Assembly (NCBI GenBank): GCA_914767715.1
Contig: OU612066.1
Coordinates: 29,486,283-29,550,282 of the forward strand
From: Membranipora membranacea
Lineage: Eukaryota > Bryozoa > Gymnolaemata > Cheilostomatida > Membraniporidae
DNA length: 64,000 nucleotides
Direction of reading: 5' to 3'
The notes beneath the pieces were generated by a model, which saw only the letters and a list, made by a program, of their open reading frames with translations, was not told the origin of the DNA and did not search any database. Of this stretch, positions 13,026 through 26,125 are shown in pieces. Every line of letters begins with the position of its first letter. The stretch's first letter is position 1. Position numbers and translations under genes: made by a program.

Positions 13026-13198
13026 ATGACATTGTATTCTTCAATCTCTTTAGTCTGGCATCATCAAGCTTTCTAACCCAACTTTGCTGTTTCCAGATGC
13101 ACTGGTTGAGAACTGCACATTTAACAAAACTGTATGGAGGATTACGATGCCGGACGATACCTACTGTATGATAACTTCTGCCCACACAGGACACAGGA

Positions 13199-14485
13199 CA
13201 CACGCTGCACACGCGGCACACGCGGCACACGCGGCACACGCGGCACACGCGGCACACGCGGCACACGCGGCACACGCGGCACACGCGGCACACGCGGCAC
13301 ACCGGGCACACCGGGCACACCGGGCACACCGGGCACACCGGGCACACCGGGCACACCGGGCACACCGGGCACACCGGGCACACCGGGCACACCGGGCACA
13401 CCGGGCACACCGGGCACACCGGGCACACCGGGCACACCGGGCACACCGGGCACACCGGGCACACCGGGCACACCGGGCACACCGGGCACACCGGGCACAC
13501 CGGGCACACCGGGCACACCGGGCACACCGGGCACACCGGGCACACCGGGCACACCGGGCACACCGGGCACACCGGGCACACCGGGCACACCGGGCACACC
13601 GGGCACACCGGGCACACCGGGCACACCGGGCACACCGGGCACACCGGGCACACCGGGCACACCGGGCACACCGGGCACACCGGGCACACCGGGCACACCG
13701 GGCACACCGGGCACACCGGGCACACCGGGCACACCGGGCACACCGGGCACACCGGGCACACCGGGCACACCGGGCACACCGGGCACACCGGGCACACCGG
13801 GCACACCGGGCACACCGGGCACACCGGGCACACCGGGCACACCGGGCACACCGGGCACACCGGGCACACCGGGCACACCGGGCACACCGGGCACACCGGG
13901 CACACCGGGCACACCGGGCACACCGGGCACACCGGGCACACCGGGCACACCGGGCACACCGGGCACACCGGGCACACCGGGCACACCGGGCACACCGGGC
14001 ACACCGGGCACACCGGGCACACCGGGCACACCGGGCACACCGGGCACACCGGGCACACCGGGCACACCGGGCACACCGGGCACACCGGGCACACCGGGCA
14101 CACCGGGCACACCGGGCACACCGGGCACACCGGGCACACCGGGCACACCGGGCACACCGGGCACACCGGGCACACCGGGCACACCGGGCACACCGGGCAC
14201 ACCGGGCACACCGGGCACACCGGGCACACCGGGCACACCGGGCACACCGGGCACACCGGGCACACCGGGCACACCGGGCACACCGGGCACACCGGGCACA
14301 CCGGGCACACCGGGCACACCGGGCACACCGGGCACACCGGGCACACCGGGCACACCGGGCACACCGGGCACACCGGGCACACCGGGCACACCGGGCACAC
14401 CGGGCACACCGGGCACACCGGGCACACCGGGCACACCGGGCACACCGGGCACACCGGGCACACCGGGCACACCGGGCACACCGGG
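13199..14485. repeat. Expanded 9-bp GC-rich minisatellite, 143 units
   Basis: One CACACGCTG unit and ten CACACGCGG units (13208-13297) are followed by 132 uninterrupted CACACCGGG units (13298-14485). The array is open in all frames, so the long ORFs across it are not evidence of coding. GGG recurs every 9 bp with 6-base spacers, which fits the G3N1-7 quadruplex rule. It is strongly CpG- and GC-rich against an AT-rich background. The matching array in copy B has 28 units with more variants. Confidence 0.97.
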
Positions 14486-15012
14486 CATGTGGATGAATGT
14501 TGTTGAATGATGTTGAATGAAGTTGAATGATGTTGCCTACCAACGGAGCCCAATTCCATACTAGTACAAGGAGCTTTAGGTCCAGTACAGGATGGACCCC
14601 TGATCATCCCCGCTCAGGTATAGAAATGGCGCTTTATTGGTCTGATCTGTTAAAATATTCACTCGATAACATGCTGATTGTTGCTATCATGATAACAACA
14701 ATATTGTTGAAATCCTTAATGAGGTTGAGCTTAGTATTTCCAGCAGTGCCAGGTTAAATTCAGATAGGATTTCGTTGATCTTGTGTTCCTAGTAATGACT
14801 CATGAAGAATTTTCTTCAAGAAACTCGGTCTCTATAGGATGTCAAATGTCTTGTTCAGGAGATAATATGGTCAATCAATGGTAAAATTTAATTAGTTTAG
14901 CTCAGCCATCAGCTAAGTACTCAGATGCAGCAACATTGCATTATGTTTTTTAAACCTCCAGATAAAAAACAACATATCTGTAATGAACCCGCAACTGGTA
15001 TTTTGTTGACAG

Positions 15013-15131
15013 GGGATCAAGGCTACCTACCAGTGGAGACAAGCCTTTAATCTGCCTCCTCGTGATGGCTCACAATCATACTATGGTATCGCACTGGATG
15101 ATAAGCTGTTATCAACGGACCAACTGCCATG
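15013..15131 (+). pseudogene. MAM-like exon, copy A, with internal deletion
   Basis: The exon is bounded by ...GACAG and a GTAAGT donor. Compared with the B copy (24408-24556) it has lost 30 bp in frame, removing the beta-strand region that precedes the RGS segment. Remaining text still reads TYQWRQAFNLPPR and YYGIALDDKLL, with the WRQA..LPP and DD signature of a MAM domain. It lies alone, without neighbouring exons of such a gene, so it is an isolated captured or relic exon. Confidence 0.5.
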
Positions 15132-15201
15132 GTAAGTAGGCTGCTAAATCAACTGAGTCCTTGTTATTTAAAAATAGTATTACACAGCAGGAAAAAATAA
15201 A

Positions 15202-15962
15202 ATGGACCATGCTGATTTTAAAGTAGACAGAGCTGAGCATGATGCTAGATTGATACATGTTCTCAATAGGCTCAAATCAGCGGGATTGACACTCAACAGG
15301 CAGAAGTGTACATTTGGTGTTGATGAGTTGGAATTTGTAGGTCATAAACTATCAGCAAAGGGCATCGATCCGATGGCTGGTAAAGTTGATGCTTGAGCTT
15401 AAGATTATCTAGTTATTGTAGCAAGTTTATACCAGATATCTCGATAAAGACAGAACCACTGCGCAGACTGAAAATGCAGCCAGCAGAAGGCAAGCAGAAC
15501 GGTGTCAGAGAGACATTCATTCTCAACCAAGAGCAGAAGGTAGCGTTAGAGAAAGTGAAGAAAAGTCTAGCCAGTAGTGAGACTATAGGTTATTTTGATC
15601 TAAAATATCCAAGTAAGGTGGTAGCTGATGCAAGTCCTTTTGGTTTAGGCACTGTTCTTATTCAGGATCAGGAGGATGGACCACGGGTTATAAGCTATGC
15701 ATCAAGAAGTTTGAGTGATGTTGAATCTAGATACCACCAGACTGAAAGAGAAGCTCTAAGTTTGGTGTCGGCATGTGAAAGATTCAAGCCATATTTGATA
15801 GGCAATAAGTTTGATTTGGTTACCGACCATGAGCCACTGAAGGTTATTTATGGTCCGCGTTCAAAACCATGTGCTAGGATTGAACGCTGGGTGTCACGTC
15901 TTATGCCATATGATTACACTGTAGTTCTATGGCCAGGTAGCAAAAACGTAGCAGACTCATAA
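15202..15962 (+). pseudogene. Ty3/gypsy retroelement fragment: RT C-terminal part and RNase H (copy A)
   Basis: The translation shows the gypsy RT thumb/connection (HVLNRL, LTLNRQKCTF, FVGHKLS), then an RNase H with DASPFGLG, the TEREALSLV glutamate and the TDHEPLK aspartate. The frame is broken near 15396, where a segment present in copy B has been deleted. It ends at a stop at 15962, so most of the integrase is missing. The upstream RT palm is not here but lies downstream at 17015-17265, giving a permuted order. Confidence 0.85.
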
Positions 15963-16026
15963 GAGATCGAATTTCACACAAAACTGATACTCGCTTTTAC
16001 AATGATATATTTATGTAGTAGTGAAC

Positions 16027-16113
16027 AAAAATGGTTCACAGGTAACTGTGCGATCCTCAGATGGACGAGAATATGTCCGTAACAGCTCCCATCTGAGACC
16101 CTGCAAGAGAACC
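16027..16113 (+). pseudogene. Integrase C-terminal remnant (copy A)
   Basis: A short stretch reads QVTVRSSDGREYVRNSSHLR, the small C-terminal motif typical of gypsy integrases (GRxYxRNxxHLRP). The zinc-binding and DDE catalytic parts are missing between RNase H and here. The reading frame stops soon after. Confidence 0.6.
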
Positions 16114-16660
16114 CATGAAATCATTCTAACTTCTTTTGTAGATATAGATGTGTTGTAGGCGGCACAGAGGAGGAAAGGAGGGAAGACGGTGTGAGAAATC
16201 ATCACGCCACAGAAAAACTCCAAACAGGTATACTAACTACCTAGAATGTCTAAAGGATTATTGTGACTTCTGTTACACATACTATCATCAAAAAACTCAA
16301 CCTAATACATGTCAAAAGTGCCCGATGCACTGCAGCACAACAGAGTTGAAAGGAGAGTGAACTCCTGCGGTTTCATGCCAAGGAAATCCTACCCCCACTG
16401 ACAACGCGAATATCAGTGGTGCTTGTTCTCTATTTTCCCATAAATAAATTATGGTTTTTTTAGGCAAGGATGGCACGGTAGCTGCTGGCCGCAATTGACT
16501 CTAAATATCTCTACACTAAAGAGATTCCATTGACATTATTTACATACTAAAATATGTTATTGCTGTACCAATTTTATAAATAAGACATTTATGTTGCTGT
16601 AATACTTTATGCTTGTCTTTCGTATGTAAAGTTTTCAGGTTATTACTCATTCAAGTTTAA

Positions 16661-17340
16661 CGAGAAAAAGAGGGATGTCGTGCCCTCATATGCAGTGACC
16701 ACTTATTAAGGTCACGTGCTCATTTAGCATGCTGCCAATTGTATAAATAGGCATGGCATCACAACTATGTTCAGTTGATATTTAGTCATTACAAGTCATT
16801 AGACATAATGGTCACATAATAAATATACACGCTCCGACAACAAATCAAACGGCTTGATTTATATACAACTAGACCAAGTTCGGTCCATTTGCCTGCATTC
16901 CGAGTTGCTCCCGATCCACAGGTCACGGTGCAGCGTGCCCAGAAGAAGGGGCAACTCCAAAGCGTAGGCAAATGGATCAAACTAATGTACAACCAACAAA
17001 ACACAAAATAAATATTGCCGACTGTTGATGATTTATTACAGGATATGAATGGCAGCAAGCTTTTCAGCAAATTAGACATGAAGGAAGGTTTCACGCAATT
17101 TGCGCTGCATCCTGATTCAAGGGATATCACAACATTCAGTTTTCATATTGGTTTATATCAATATAACGGTTATCGGTTATTTTATGGTTGCTCTATGGCT
17201 CCAGAGAAATTTTATGCGGAGATGCATAGATTGATTCAAGGCATTCCAGGTGTAGCAAACCTCGTCATTAGACATAATGGTCACATAATAAATATACACG
17301 CTCCGACAACAAATCAAACAGCTTGATTTATATACAACCA
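16661..17340 (+). mobile_element. Putative LTR and leader of the gypsy element with displaced RT palm (copy A)
   Basis: A purine-rich tract (16661-16675) precedes a TG at 16676, as expected for a polypurine tract and LTR start. A TATA-like box (TATAAATA) follows near 16743. A roughly 75-100-bp sequence at 16794-16869 is repeated directly at 17266-17339. Between the two lies the RT palm fragment at 17015-17265 (LFSKLDMKEGF, FYGCSMAPEKF), which stops just before the position of the YxDD box. The 3' LTR boundary is not certain. Confidence 0.55.
16870..16987. mobile_element. 118-bp MITE inside the gypsy leader (copy A)
   Basis: The element begins TAGACCAAG and has imperfect inverted arms sharing CCATTTGCCT and GAGTTGC. 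It is flanked by TACAAC on both sides. The unfilled version of the same leader sequence is seen at 17325-17340, which supports a short target duplication. The same element sits at the same place in copy B (26335-26452). Related copies are at 48224-48333 and, as a half element, 46530-46576. Confidence 0.75.
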
Positions 17341-17693
17341 AAACAACAAAAGACAAAATGAACATTTATATCCACTAGTACCATTGGTGTAAGAGTCCCA
17401 TCAACCGCATACAGCTGCAAAACAAATGAGTTACCCCTAAAAAGGAATATTTCAGGATTTGACCTCACTGTATCAGATAAAAGACTCCTCAAAAATGTGA
17501 TCAATTATTTTCTATTATTTGAGAAAAATTTTGTTTACAGTTCAATTCTCAAATTGCTCGGTGTGACAATTCTATAATAGCATTCCCTGCAATTTTGTTA
17601 TACATAATGATCGATATCTGCATACTTTTGTTCATTTGACTTGTTATACACAAGAAACAAGAGTATCTGACTAAACCTATGCACATTTTATAG

Positions 17694-17744
17694 ATAACCT
17701 CACCAGAGAAACAACTACCTGTACACAACCTGAATCACGATGTC

Positions 17745-17801
<57 letters not shown>

Positions 17802-18022
17802 CTCTGGAAGCTACCACTACTTGACCAGGGATTAGGGATCACATCACAGCAGCACAGACAATCAACTGTACTACACCAATAAGAGAAGTCACCTCACCAG
17901 ATACAGGGCTGGCAGAGCTGTCACGACTTAATGGAGGGACAGGAATACTTCACTTGCCAGTTGGGGTCTATGACTTTGTTACTACTGTAGACAATCCTGT
18001 GTCTCAAAGCACAATAAGATGA
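17694..18022 (+). pseudogene. Thr-rich coding-like fragment with one internal stop
   Basis: The frame reads NLTRETTTCTQPESRCQ, then about 19 Thr codons encoded by an ACA array (17746-17802). One stop follows, then about 60 further open residues including EVTSPDTGLAELSRLNGG and LPVGVYDFVTTVDN before a stop at 18020. Composition resembles an extracellular mucin stalk, like the RTK cassettes, but I do not recognise the family. The internal stop and lack of splice context suggest a relic. Confidence 0.35.
17746..17802. repeat. (AAC)19 microsatellite
   Basis: Perfect trinucleotide run of 19 units. Confidence 0.97.
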
Positions 18023-18699
18023 ATGTCAGATTGAAGTAAATAGATTTCTTAAAACAATTTTAAAAACTCTGTTGAAGCGAATAAGCCAAGTAGTACAACT
18101 ACATCTAGTATATCTTTGTTCACATATAATGCTGCAGATATACGAGCTGACTTTGCATTTCAAGGTGCCTTAAGAATTGATGTATAAAATGTCTGCACAA
18201 CCAGAAATTGTGACAGTAACAACCAGATAAATATGTCTCTGATCATTTAATAGTATCTAACTTGCGTTGAAACAAACAGATAGTAATAAATCAAGTGATT
18301 TTCAATTCGAGTTTGAGATCGTCGTAATAAGCATTTTGAAATCAAAACTCTGAAACTTAATGCTTAAATCAAAAATTAGATTTATCCGCTTCCATGACAT
18401 GGGGGCGTAACTCCCATAGTTTGCCGGTCTCTATATAGAAAGTGGTACTGTTCCATGATCCATTTCCAAGGAGCATGTGACAATTTAATGGTTAACTACA
18501 CATAAAATGTCTACAGTTTCTTTAACTTGTCAGTTCAAAACCACTCATCCATTCCATTTCCTCGACTTGTATCAGAATTGTCATTTCCTTGATGGCGCTA
18601 CAAAAATTTAATGATATCCAATTTTATTTTTTACCGGAGCTCGCCAGCTGTTTTATTTAATACCCGAGGGTATTTCAACCGTGGATTATAAATGAATCT

Positions 18700-18960
18700 G
18701 CAAGCCTGTAAGGTCAAAAACATTGTAATGGGCATTTTCTACAACAAGGAGACACTGCAGACAGTGCAGTAATAATAATATTCCCTTAATACTATTACTC
18801 CTAAGTAGAAAAGAGGCATGTACTCGAATTAGTCAAAGTGCTTAAGGCTGCTGCAAGTGTCTGTTTGTAGTATTACATTATCAAACATTCATTTTTATAG
18901 TATTCGATAATGCCACCAACAGGAACTTGCAGTCGTCTCAGTACACAGACTAACGTGAGA
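18700..18960 (+). pseudogene. Third, degraded copy of the unidentified duplication ORF
   Basis: Sequence resembles the 12840-13015 part of the unidentified ORF (the stretch beginning AATGGGCG and the CCACC.ACAGGAACTTGCAG segment), with insertions and many substitutions. No open frame remains and no minisatellite follows. Confidence 0.55.
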
Positions 18961-21900
18961 CAAAAAACTTCAACACTTTATCACACAAAACGATAGAAGT
19001 CATGATAAGGCCTCATCACTTTTCTTGGTTGTCTTATTTTTAGCTGTCTCGTATGACAAATAAGCAGTATCAGGAGAAAGCCGTCACATAGATCCTGACG
19101 ATCAATTAGCAATATATAGAGTTTTCTTTAGTTGTTTTTCACTAGATATCATCGGCTTCTGGATTCAAGTAATTTTCAGGTAGTCAAATTTCATGTTTTG
19201 ATTTAGATTTCCAAATTTCAGCATGATCAGATAAAATGTTCGCCGATCAATAATAAATAAAGGTTTAGCTTATCATGACTAAGCATCACGCTAATTGGCA
19301 ACTTAATTATTCAAAGCTTCGGTATTTATTTATTTATACTATATTAGCCAATTTATTATTTAACATAGGGTTAAAATGTGAAAATATTTAAACCAAAGTA
19401 ATGAGGATTCCTTGCCATTAACCATGGATGTTATTTATACCTGCTGTGTTGAATTCTAGCTGGGTATATAAGCATTTGCAGTAACTCAAAATGGCAGTGT
19501 TTAGAGTTGTAATTCAAAAATTTAAAGAACTAAAACTGGGTTTTCCTTTTTTCTGTGCTGACACTTTATATGTTTGTGACAAAACAAACCAACCAACCAA
19601 TAATACTATGCATGTCAGCGGACATGTACAGCGGACGTCCATTATATTTGTCCTGCGTGTTGAAGTACCATAGAACTAAGAGAAAGGAAACAACTACTGC
19701 TAGGGGGGCTGTCATAAACTGAGTGAGTCAATATAGTAGGCCAGTAACATATTATGGTATACAGCAGTTTTTCGAGTTGTGTCCTTTTGTCCTGAGGTAG
19801 GAAAATCTCAACTCAAAACAGTGCAACACCATTTGAACCGAGGAGTTGCATCCCCTCTGAGCAATTTGGCATTATGCGTTTGGCATTTTCGTACCTTTAG
19901 TATTTGGCATTTAGCATGTCGTTCCTAATTTCCATAGCCACCCTATGCAACACAGCGTGTTAGGGTTGTTGGGCTTAACCAATATCAATTTTTTCTGATC
20001 CGCGAATCCGTTCTCATCTAGGTTTAACCCAAAGGAATAGACAAGTAGTTTTCTTCTGGTGGTGGGTTTATTCTGAGCTGGATAATCGCCTATTATTTTA
20101 AAATTATTGTGTATAAGGTCTGTGTGTTGTACAGAGGTGATTGTTTTATCTCCGTTCTCTGTCAGATAGCATTATCATAAAACAGAGGCTGGTGTCTATC
20201 ACCTGTTTTCTAGAGAGTTCGGTCTCATACCACTACTCTCCCCCCCCCCCACTTTAGACAAGACAAGACAACAGAGGCTGGGATGTATAGTACATCGCTG
20301 ACATACTCACTCTCATGATTGTGACTGAGCCATGAGTAGGTCTCCGATTTAGCTATTGTTACCACAAACTGGATTTTGTATGGATAATTATTCATCATAC
20401 ATTAAATCCTTTATCATACAAAGTTCATCCAAAACTTCAAGTTTAATTTTGTATGTAATGAACTCAGATAGGTTGCGGGCAGGAGGGTGGGGGCAAAAGA
20501 TCACGATACTTTGTTTTTCACTTATGATCAGCAGGATGAGTGGTCAGATCTATCCATGACCAGGACATAAAATTACACACCGATCTCCACGAGATCACAC
20601 CATGATCTAACTTTTATCTCTACCTGCACCTCTTTGTTGTTTAAGTGGACAAGCCAAGTATACATCATCCAGCTAAAATCATCCGAAGCAAATAAAATCA
20701 GGCACTGGTGTTGTAATAGATAGATAAATAAACTGCTAAGAGACCATGTCCCACACACCTCTGATTCAAGCCCAATACTGCCCATGTGATCACCTTCAAT
20801 GACTCACCAGTTTCTCTTGGCTCGATGACCAAACTCTCCTGTTTCAAGCTAGGAGTATTTAAATATCTTCTTTCAGCATAAAAGTTTCTTCTTTTTTTTT
20901 TGTCTTTTTTTCTTTTGTTATGGCACTAAATGTGAAAAAATTTCCTCAAAATGATTTAGTTTGCGAAATAAACTATTAACAAAAATGCAATCTTCCAACG
21001 AGTAATCTAGCATTTTCACATTATAGAACTGGTTCAATGCTTAGGTTACAATCCCATCTGGATTTGTACAAGCCTAACTTGATATAACACCATGAGAATC
21101 AATCCTGATAGACCTGTCTGTCTGTCTGTCTGTCTGTCTGAGAAAGTCAAGACCAGTTCCAGAACGAGATTTGGATTGACAGCGGACAGTAAGGCGACAG
21201 ATGAATAACAACATCCAATTTTTTACCAGTGTTGTTTTATCCTGAAATCAACCCACATAATACATTATGTAAGTTACAGAGAAGATAGAGGTACATTACA
21301 ATTATATTGATGTGATTATGGCCAATGTATAGATGCATTATCACCAGAACATTGACAAAAAAAAAGAATTCAACGCCTCTTTGTTATCGAACTTATGATA
21401 ATCAGGCTAATGTATCAACCAGAGACTCAGAAAAAATAGGGATGGAACCCATACAGCCTTCTCTTCTTCAATTTTCTATTGAGTCACGGGAATCATGTTT
21501 GTGGAGGGGAGGAAAAATTTGGCGAGATGTGTTATTTACCCAGAATGCAACTCTCAGCAACATAAGTACATAGGGTATACACAGATTATCTGTTACAAAA
21601 TGTTAGGTACAAAGTGCCAAGATAACAAAAACAACATCAACAACTAAAATGATAATAGATGGAATGAGGCTACTTAATATGAGGATTAAATATATTGTGA
21701 GTTTAGTTTGGCTGTGCTGTCAGGGGACAGATAATTTGACTAATTATTGTAGCAAATATCTATGTGCAGATATTCACATATCTTCTAAGCAGTGGAGCAA
21801 ATAGCAATATATATACTACATTACGTTATATCACATGGTGACACAAATCCCGATAGAACTGTTATGGCATGCATAATGTAGTCAGGGAGTTTTGCTGTCC

Positions 21901-22690
21901 CAAACTCCCTGATGTAGTGTGTCACAATTTTGAATCAAAGAATAGCATTATCACATGAGTCAGAGCGAAATATTGGCTAAAAGAGTGCTGGTGAAAGTTT
22001 TAAGGCCTGAAAACTGAGTAATAAGGCTGCTAAGATGCTCTCAATGAGCAGGTGTGTCAGGTATATCTCTAATATCAGCAGTTTGTCTGACGATCGGATC
22101 AGCTGGTGTTATGTGGCAACTCTATATTCTGCTAGTACATCGAAAATCATTGGATTAGGATGGGGTTTGGTGTCGGGGGTCAATATATTTCATTTTTTGC
22201 TTCAAAATCCCAAAGCAAAGGAGTTTGATGTATCCAAGAAACCATCTGTACCATATTGTTTGATATGAATATAATATATTGATTGCCCATCCCGTTATGA
22301 AATCATGCTATCAAAATTAAATTAAATACATAATTTATATTGATCGGTGGTAAATAAAGTTCATAATATAAATTATGTATTTAATTTAACTGATTTTTAG
22401 CTGACATGTCTCTTTTATAATAACAATAATTTTGTGACTTACTATGAAACTATGCTATTTTTTGCATTTTCTTTTCTGTCAGATCTAATTTATACATTCA
22501 ATTGTATCAAATTAAAGTAATCACAAACAAACAAACAAGCATGTTGGCCGCCATGGTCTATACTATATTATTGAGACTGCAAGCTATTACTTCATCAGTT
22601 ATGTAAAAGGATTGTTGAAGCGTGACGCCGAGAAGCTAAGCTGCTCAATAAAAGTTCTCTCTAAAATTTCGATAAAAGATTGATGAAAAT

Positions 22691-24000
<1,310 letters not shown>

Positions 24001-24407
24001 TCAGGTATAGAAATGAGGCTTTATTGGACTGATCTGTTAAAATATTCACTCGATAACATGCTGATTGTTGCTATCATTATAACAACAATATTGTTGAAAT
24101 CCTTAATGAGGTTGAGCTAAGTATTTCCAGCAGTGCCAGGTTAAATTCAGATAGGATTTCGTTGATCTTGTGTTCCTAGTAATGACTCATGAAGAGTTTT
24201 CTTCAAGAAACTCAGTCTCTATAGGACGTCAAATGTCTTGTTCAGGAGATAAAATGGTCAATCAATGGTAAAATTTAATTAGTGTAGCTCAGCCATCAGC
24301 TAAGTACTCGCTTCAGATGCAGCAACATTGCAATACGTTTTTTAAATCTCCAGATAAAAAACAACATATTATCTGTAATGAACCCGCAACTGGTATTTTG
24401 TTGACAG

Positions 24408-24556
24408 GGGATCGAGGCTACCTACCATTGGAGACAAGCCTTTGTTCTGCCTCCTCGTAATGGCGTCAAACTTATCATAACCGCTGTTAGAGGCTCACAA
24501 TCATACTATGGTATCCCACTGGATGATAAGCTGTTATCAACGGAACCACTGCCATG
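24408..24556 (+). pseudogene. MAM-like exon, copy B (intact frame)
   Basis: A 149-bp open exon is bounded by TTGACAG and GTAAGT. It encodes ATYHWRQAFVLPPRNGVKL, then ITAVRGSQSYYGIPLDD. W-R-A..LPP, an AVRG turn and a terminal LDD are the hallmarks of a MAM domain, an extracellular adhesion module. The adjoining exons of a MAM gene are not present on either side, so it is a displaced exon carried in the duplicated block. Confidence 0.55.
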
Positions 24557-24637
24557 GTAAGTAGGCTGCTAAATCAACTGAGTCTTTTTATAAATTATGT
24601 TATTTAAAAATAGTATTACGCAGCAGGAAAAAATAAA

Positions 24638-25431
24638 ATGGACCATGCCGATTTTAAAGTAGACAGAGCTGAGCATGATGCTAGATTGATACAGGTTCTC
24701 CATAGGCTCAAATCAGGCAGAAGTGTACATTTGATGTTGATCAGTTGGAATTTGTAGGTCATAAACTATCAGCAAAGGGCATCGATCCGATGGCTGGTAA
24801 AGTTGATGCTATAGTCAACGCTAAGGAACCAACATGCATAGAGGAGTTGCATTCTTTCTTAGGATTATCTAAATATTGTAGCAAGTTTATACCAGATTTC
24901 TCGATAAAGACAGAACCACTGCGCAGACTGAAAAAGCAGCCAGCAGAAGGCAAGCAGAACGGTGTCAGAGAGACATTCATTCTCAACCAAGAGCAGAAAG
25001 TAGCGTTAGAGAAAGTGAAGAAAAGTCTAGCCAGTAGTGAGACTATAGGTTATTTTGATCTAAAATATCCAAGTAAGGTGGTAGCTGATGCAAGTCCTTT
25101 TGGTTTAGGCACTGTTCTTATTCAGGATCAGGAGGATGGACCACGGGTTATAAGGTATGCATCAAGAAGTTTGAGTGATGTTGAATCTAGATGCCACCAG
25201 ACTGAAAGAGAAGCTCTAAGTTTGGTGTCGGCATGTGAAAGATTCAAGCCATATTTGATAGGCAATAAGTTTGATTTGGTTACCGACCATGAGCCACTGA
25301 AGGTTATTTATGGTCCGCGTTCAAAACCATGTGCTAGGATGTGCCATATGATGTGCCATATGTGCCATGATGTGCCATATGATTACACTGTAGTTTTATG
25401 GCCAGGTAGCAAAAACGTAGCAGACTCATAA
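24638..25431 (+). pseudogene. Ty3/gypsy retroelement fragment: RT C-terminal part and RNase H (copy B)
   Basis: As in copy A, with the connection domain better kept (EELHSFLGLSKYCSKFIPDF) and RNase H motifs DASPFGLG, TEREALSLV and TDHEPLK. The thumb has a deletion that removes the GLTLN region near 24716. Near 25340-25380 a tandem CATATG/TGCCAT stretch replaces the ERWVSRL segment found in A. It stops at 25431, and the integrase core is absent. Confidence 0.85.
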
Positions 25432-25489
25432 GAGATCGAATTTCACACGAAACTGATACTCGCTTTTACAATGATATATTTATGTAGTA

Positions 25490-25825
25490 GTGAACAAAAG
25501 TGGTTCACAGGTAACTGTGTGTTCCTCAGATGGACGAGAATATGTCTGTAACAGCTCCCTAGTGAGACCCTGCAAGAGAACCCATGAAATCATTCTACCT
25601 TCTTTTGTAGATACCTGTGTTGTAGGCGGCACAGAGGAGGACAGGAGGGAAGACTGTAAGAAATCATCACGCCACAGAAAAACTCCAAACAGATATACTA
25701 ACTTCCTAGAATGTCTAAAGGATTATTGTGACTTCTGTTACACATACTATCATCAAGAAACTCAACCTAATACATGTCAAAAGTGCCCGATGCACTGCAG
25801 CACAACAGAGTTGAAAGGAGAGTGA
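25490..25825 (+). pseudogene. Integrase C-terminal remnant (copy B)
   Basis: An open stretch of about 110 codons begins with the QVTVCSSDGREYV.NSS..RP motif of gypsy integrase C-termini and ends in a Cys/His-rich tail (CLKDYCDFCYTYYHQ, CQKCPMHC). The tail is also present, frameshifted, in copy A. Confidence 0.55.
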
Positions 25826-26125
25826 ACTCCTGCGGTTTCATGCCAAGGAAATCCTACCCCCACTGACAACGCGAATATCAGTGGTGCTTGTTCTCTATTT
25901 TCCCATAACTAAATTATGGTTTTTTAAGGCAAGGATGGCACGGTAGCTGCTGGCCGCAATTGACTCTAAATATCTCCACACTATAGAGATTCCATTGACA
26001 TTATTTACATACTAAAATATATTATTGCTGTACCAATTTTGTAAATAAGACATTTATGTTGCTGTAACACTTTATGCTTGTCTTTTGTATGTAAAGTTTT
26101 CAGGTTATTACTCATTCAAGTTTAA

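Larger units (their letters stand above)
8745..17420. repeat. Segmental duplication, copy A
   Basis: Sequence from about 8745 to 17420 aligns almost throughout, in direct orientation, with 19107-26880. The main length difference is the minisatellite (1287 bp here, 252 bp in B). It holds the half-end of a TIR element (about 9107-9599), a C-tract near 9901-9913, an unidentified ORF, the minisatellite, a MAM-like exon and a rearranged gypsy element. Its left edge coincides with the point where RTK copy 1 homology to copy 2 ends. Between 9600 and 12250 I recognise no gene; short ORFs there are broken or differ between copies. Confidence 0.85.
17421..19106. other. Spacer between duplications A and B
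   Basis: Unique sequence apart from the Thr-rich fragment and AAC repeat (17694-18022) and a degraded copy (18700-18960) of part of the unidentified ORF that precedes the minisatellite in A and B. No complete gene is recognised. Confidence 0.6.

Noticed and set aside
13199-14485. CRISPR-like array
   Set aside because: Units are contiguous 9-mers with no unique spacers, and the genome is eukaryotic.
12964-14607. Long ORFs of about 450-550 codons on both strands
   Set aside because: The 9-bp repeat contains no stop in any frame, so all frames stay open by composition. They are not evidence of genes.
15202-17326. Functional retroelement polyprotein
   Set aside because: Parts are out of order, the integrase core and the YxDD region are missing, and frames are broken.
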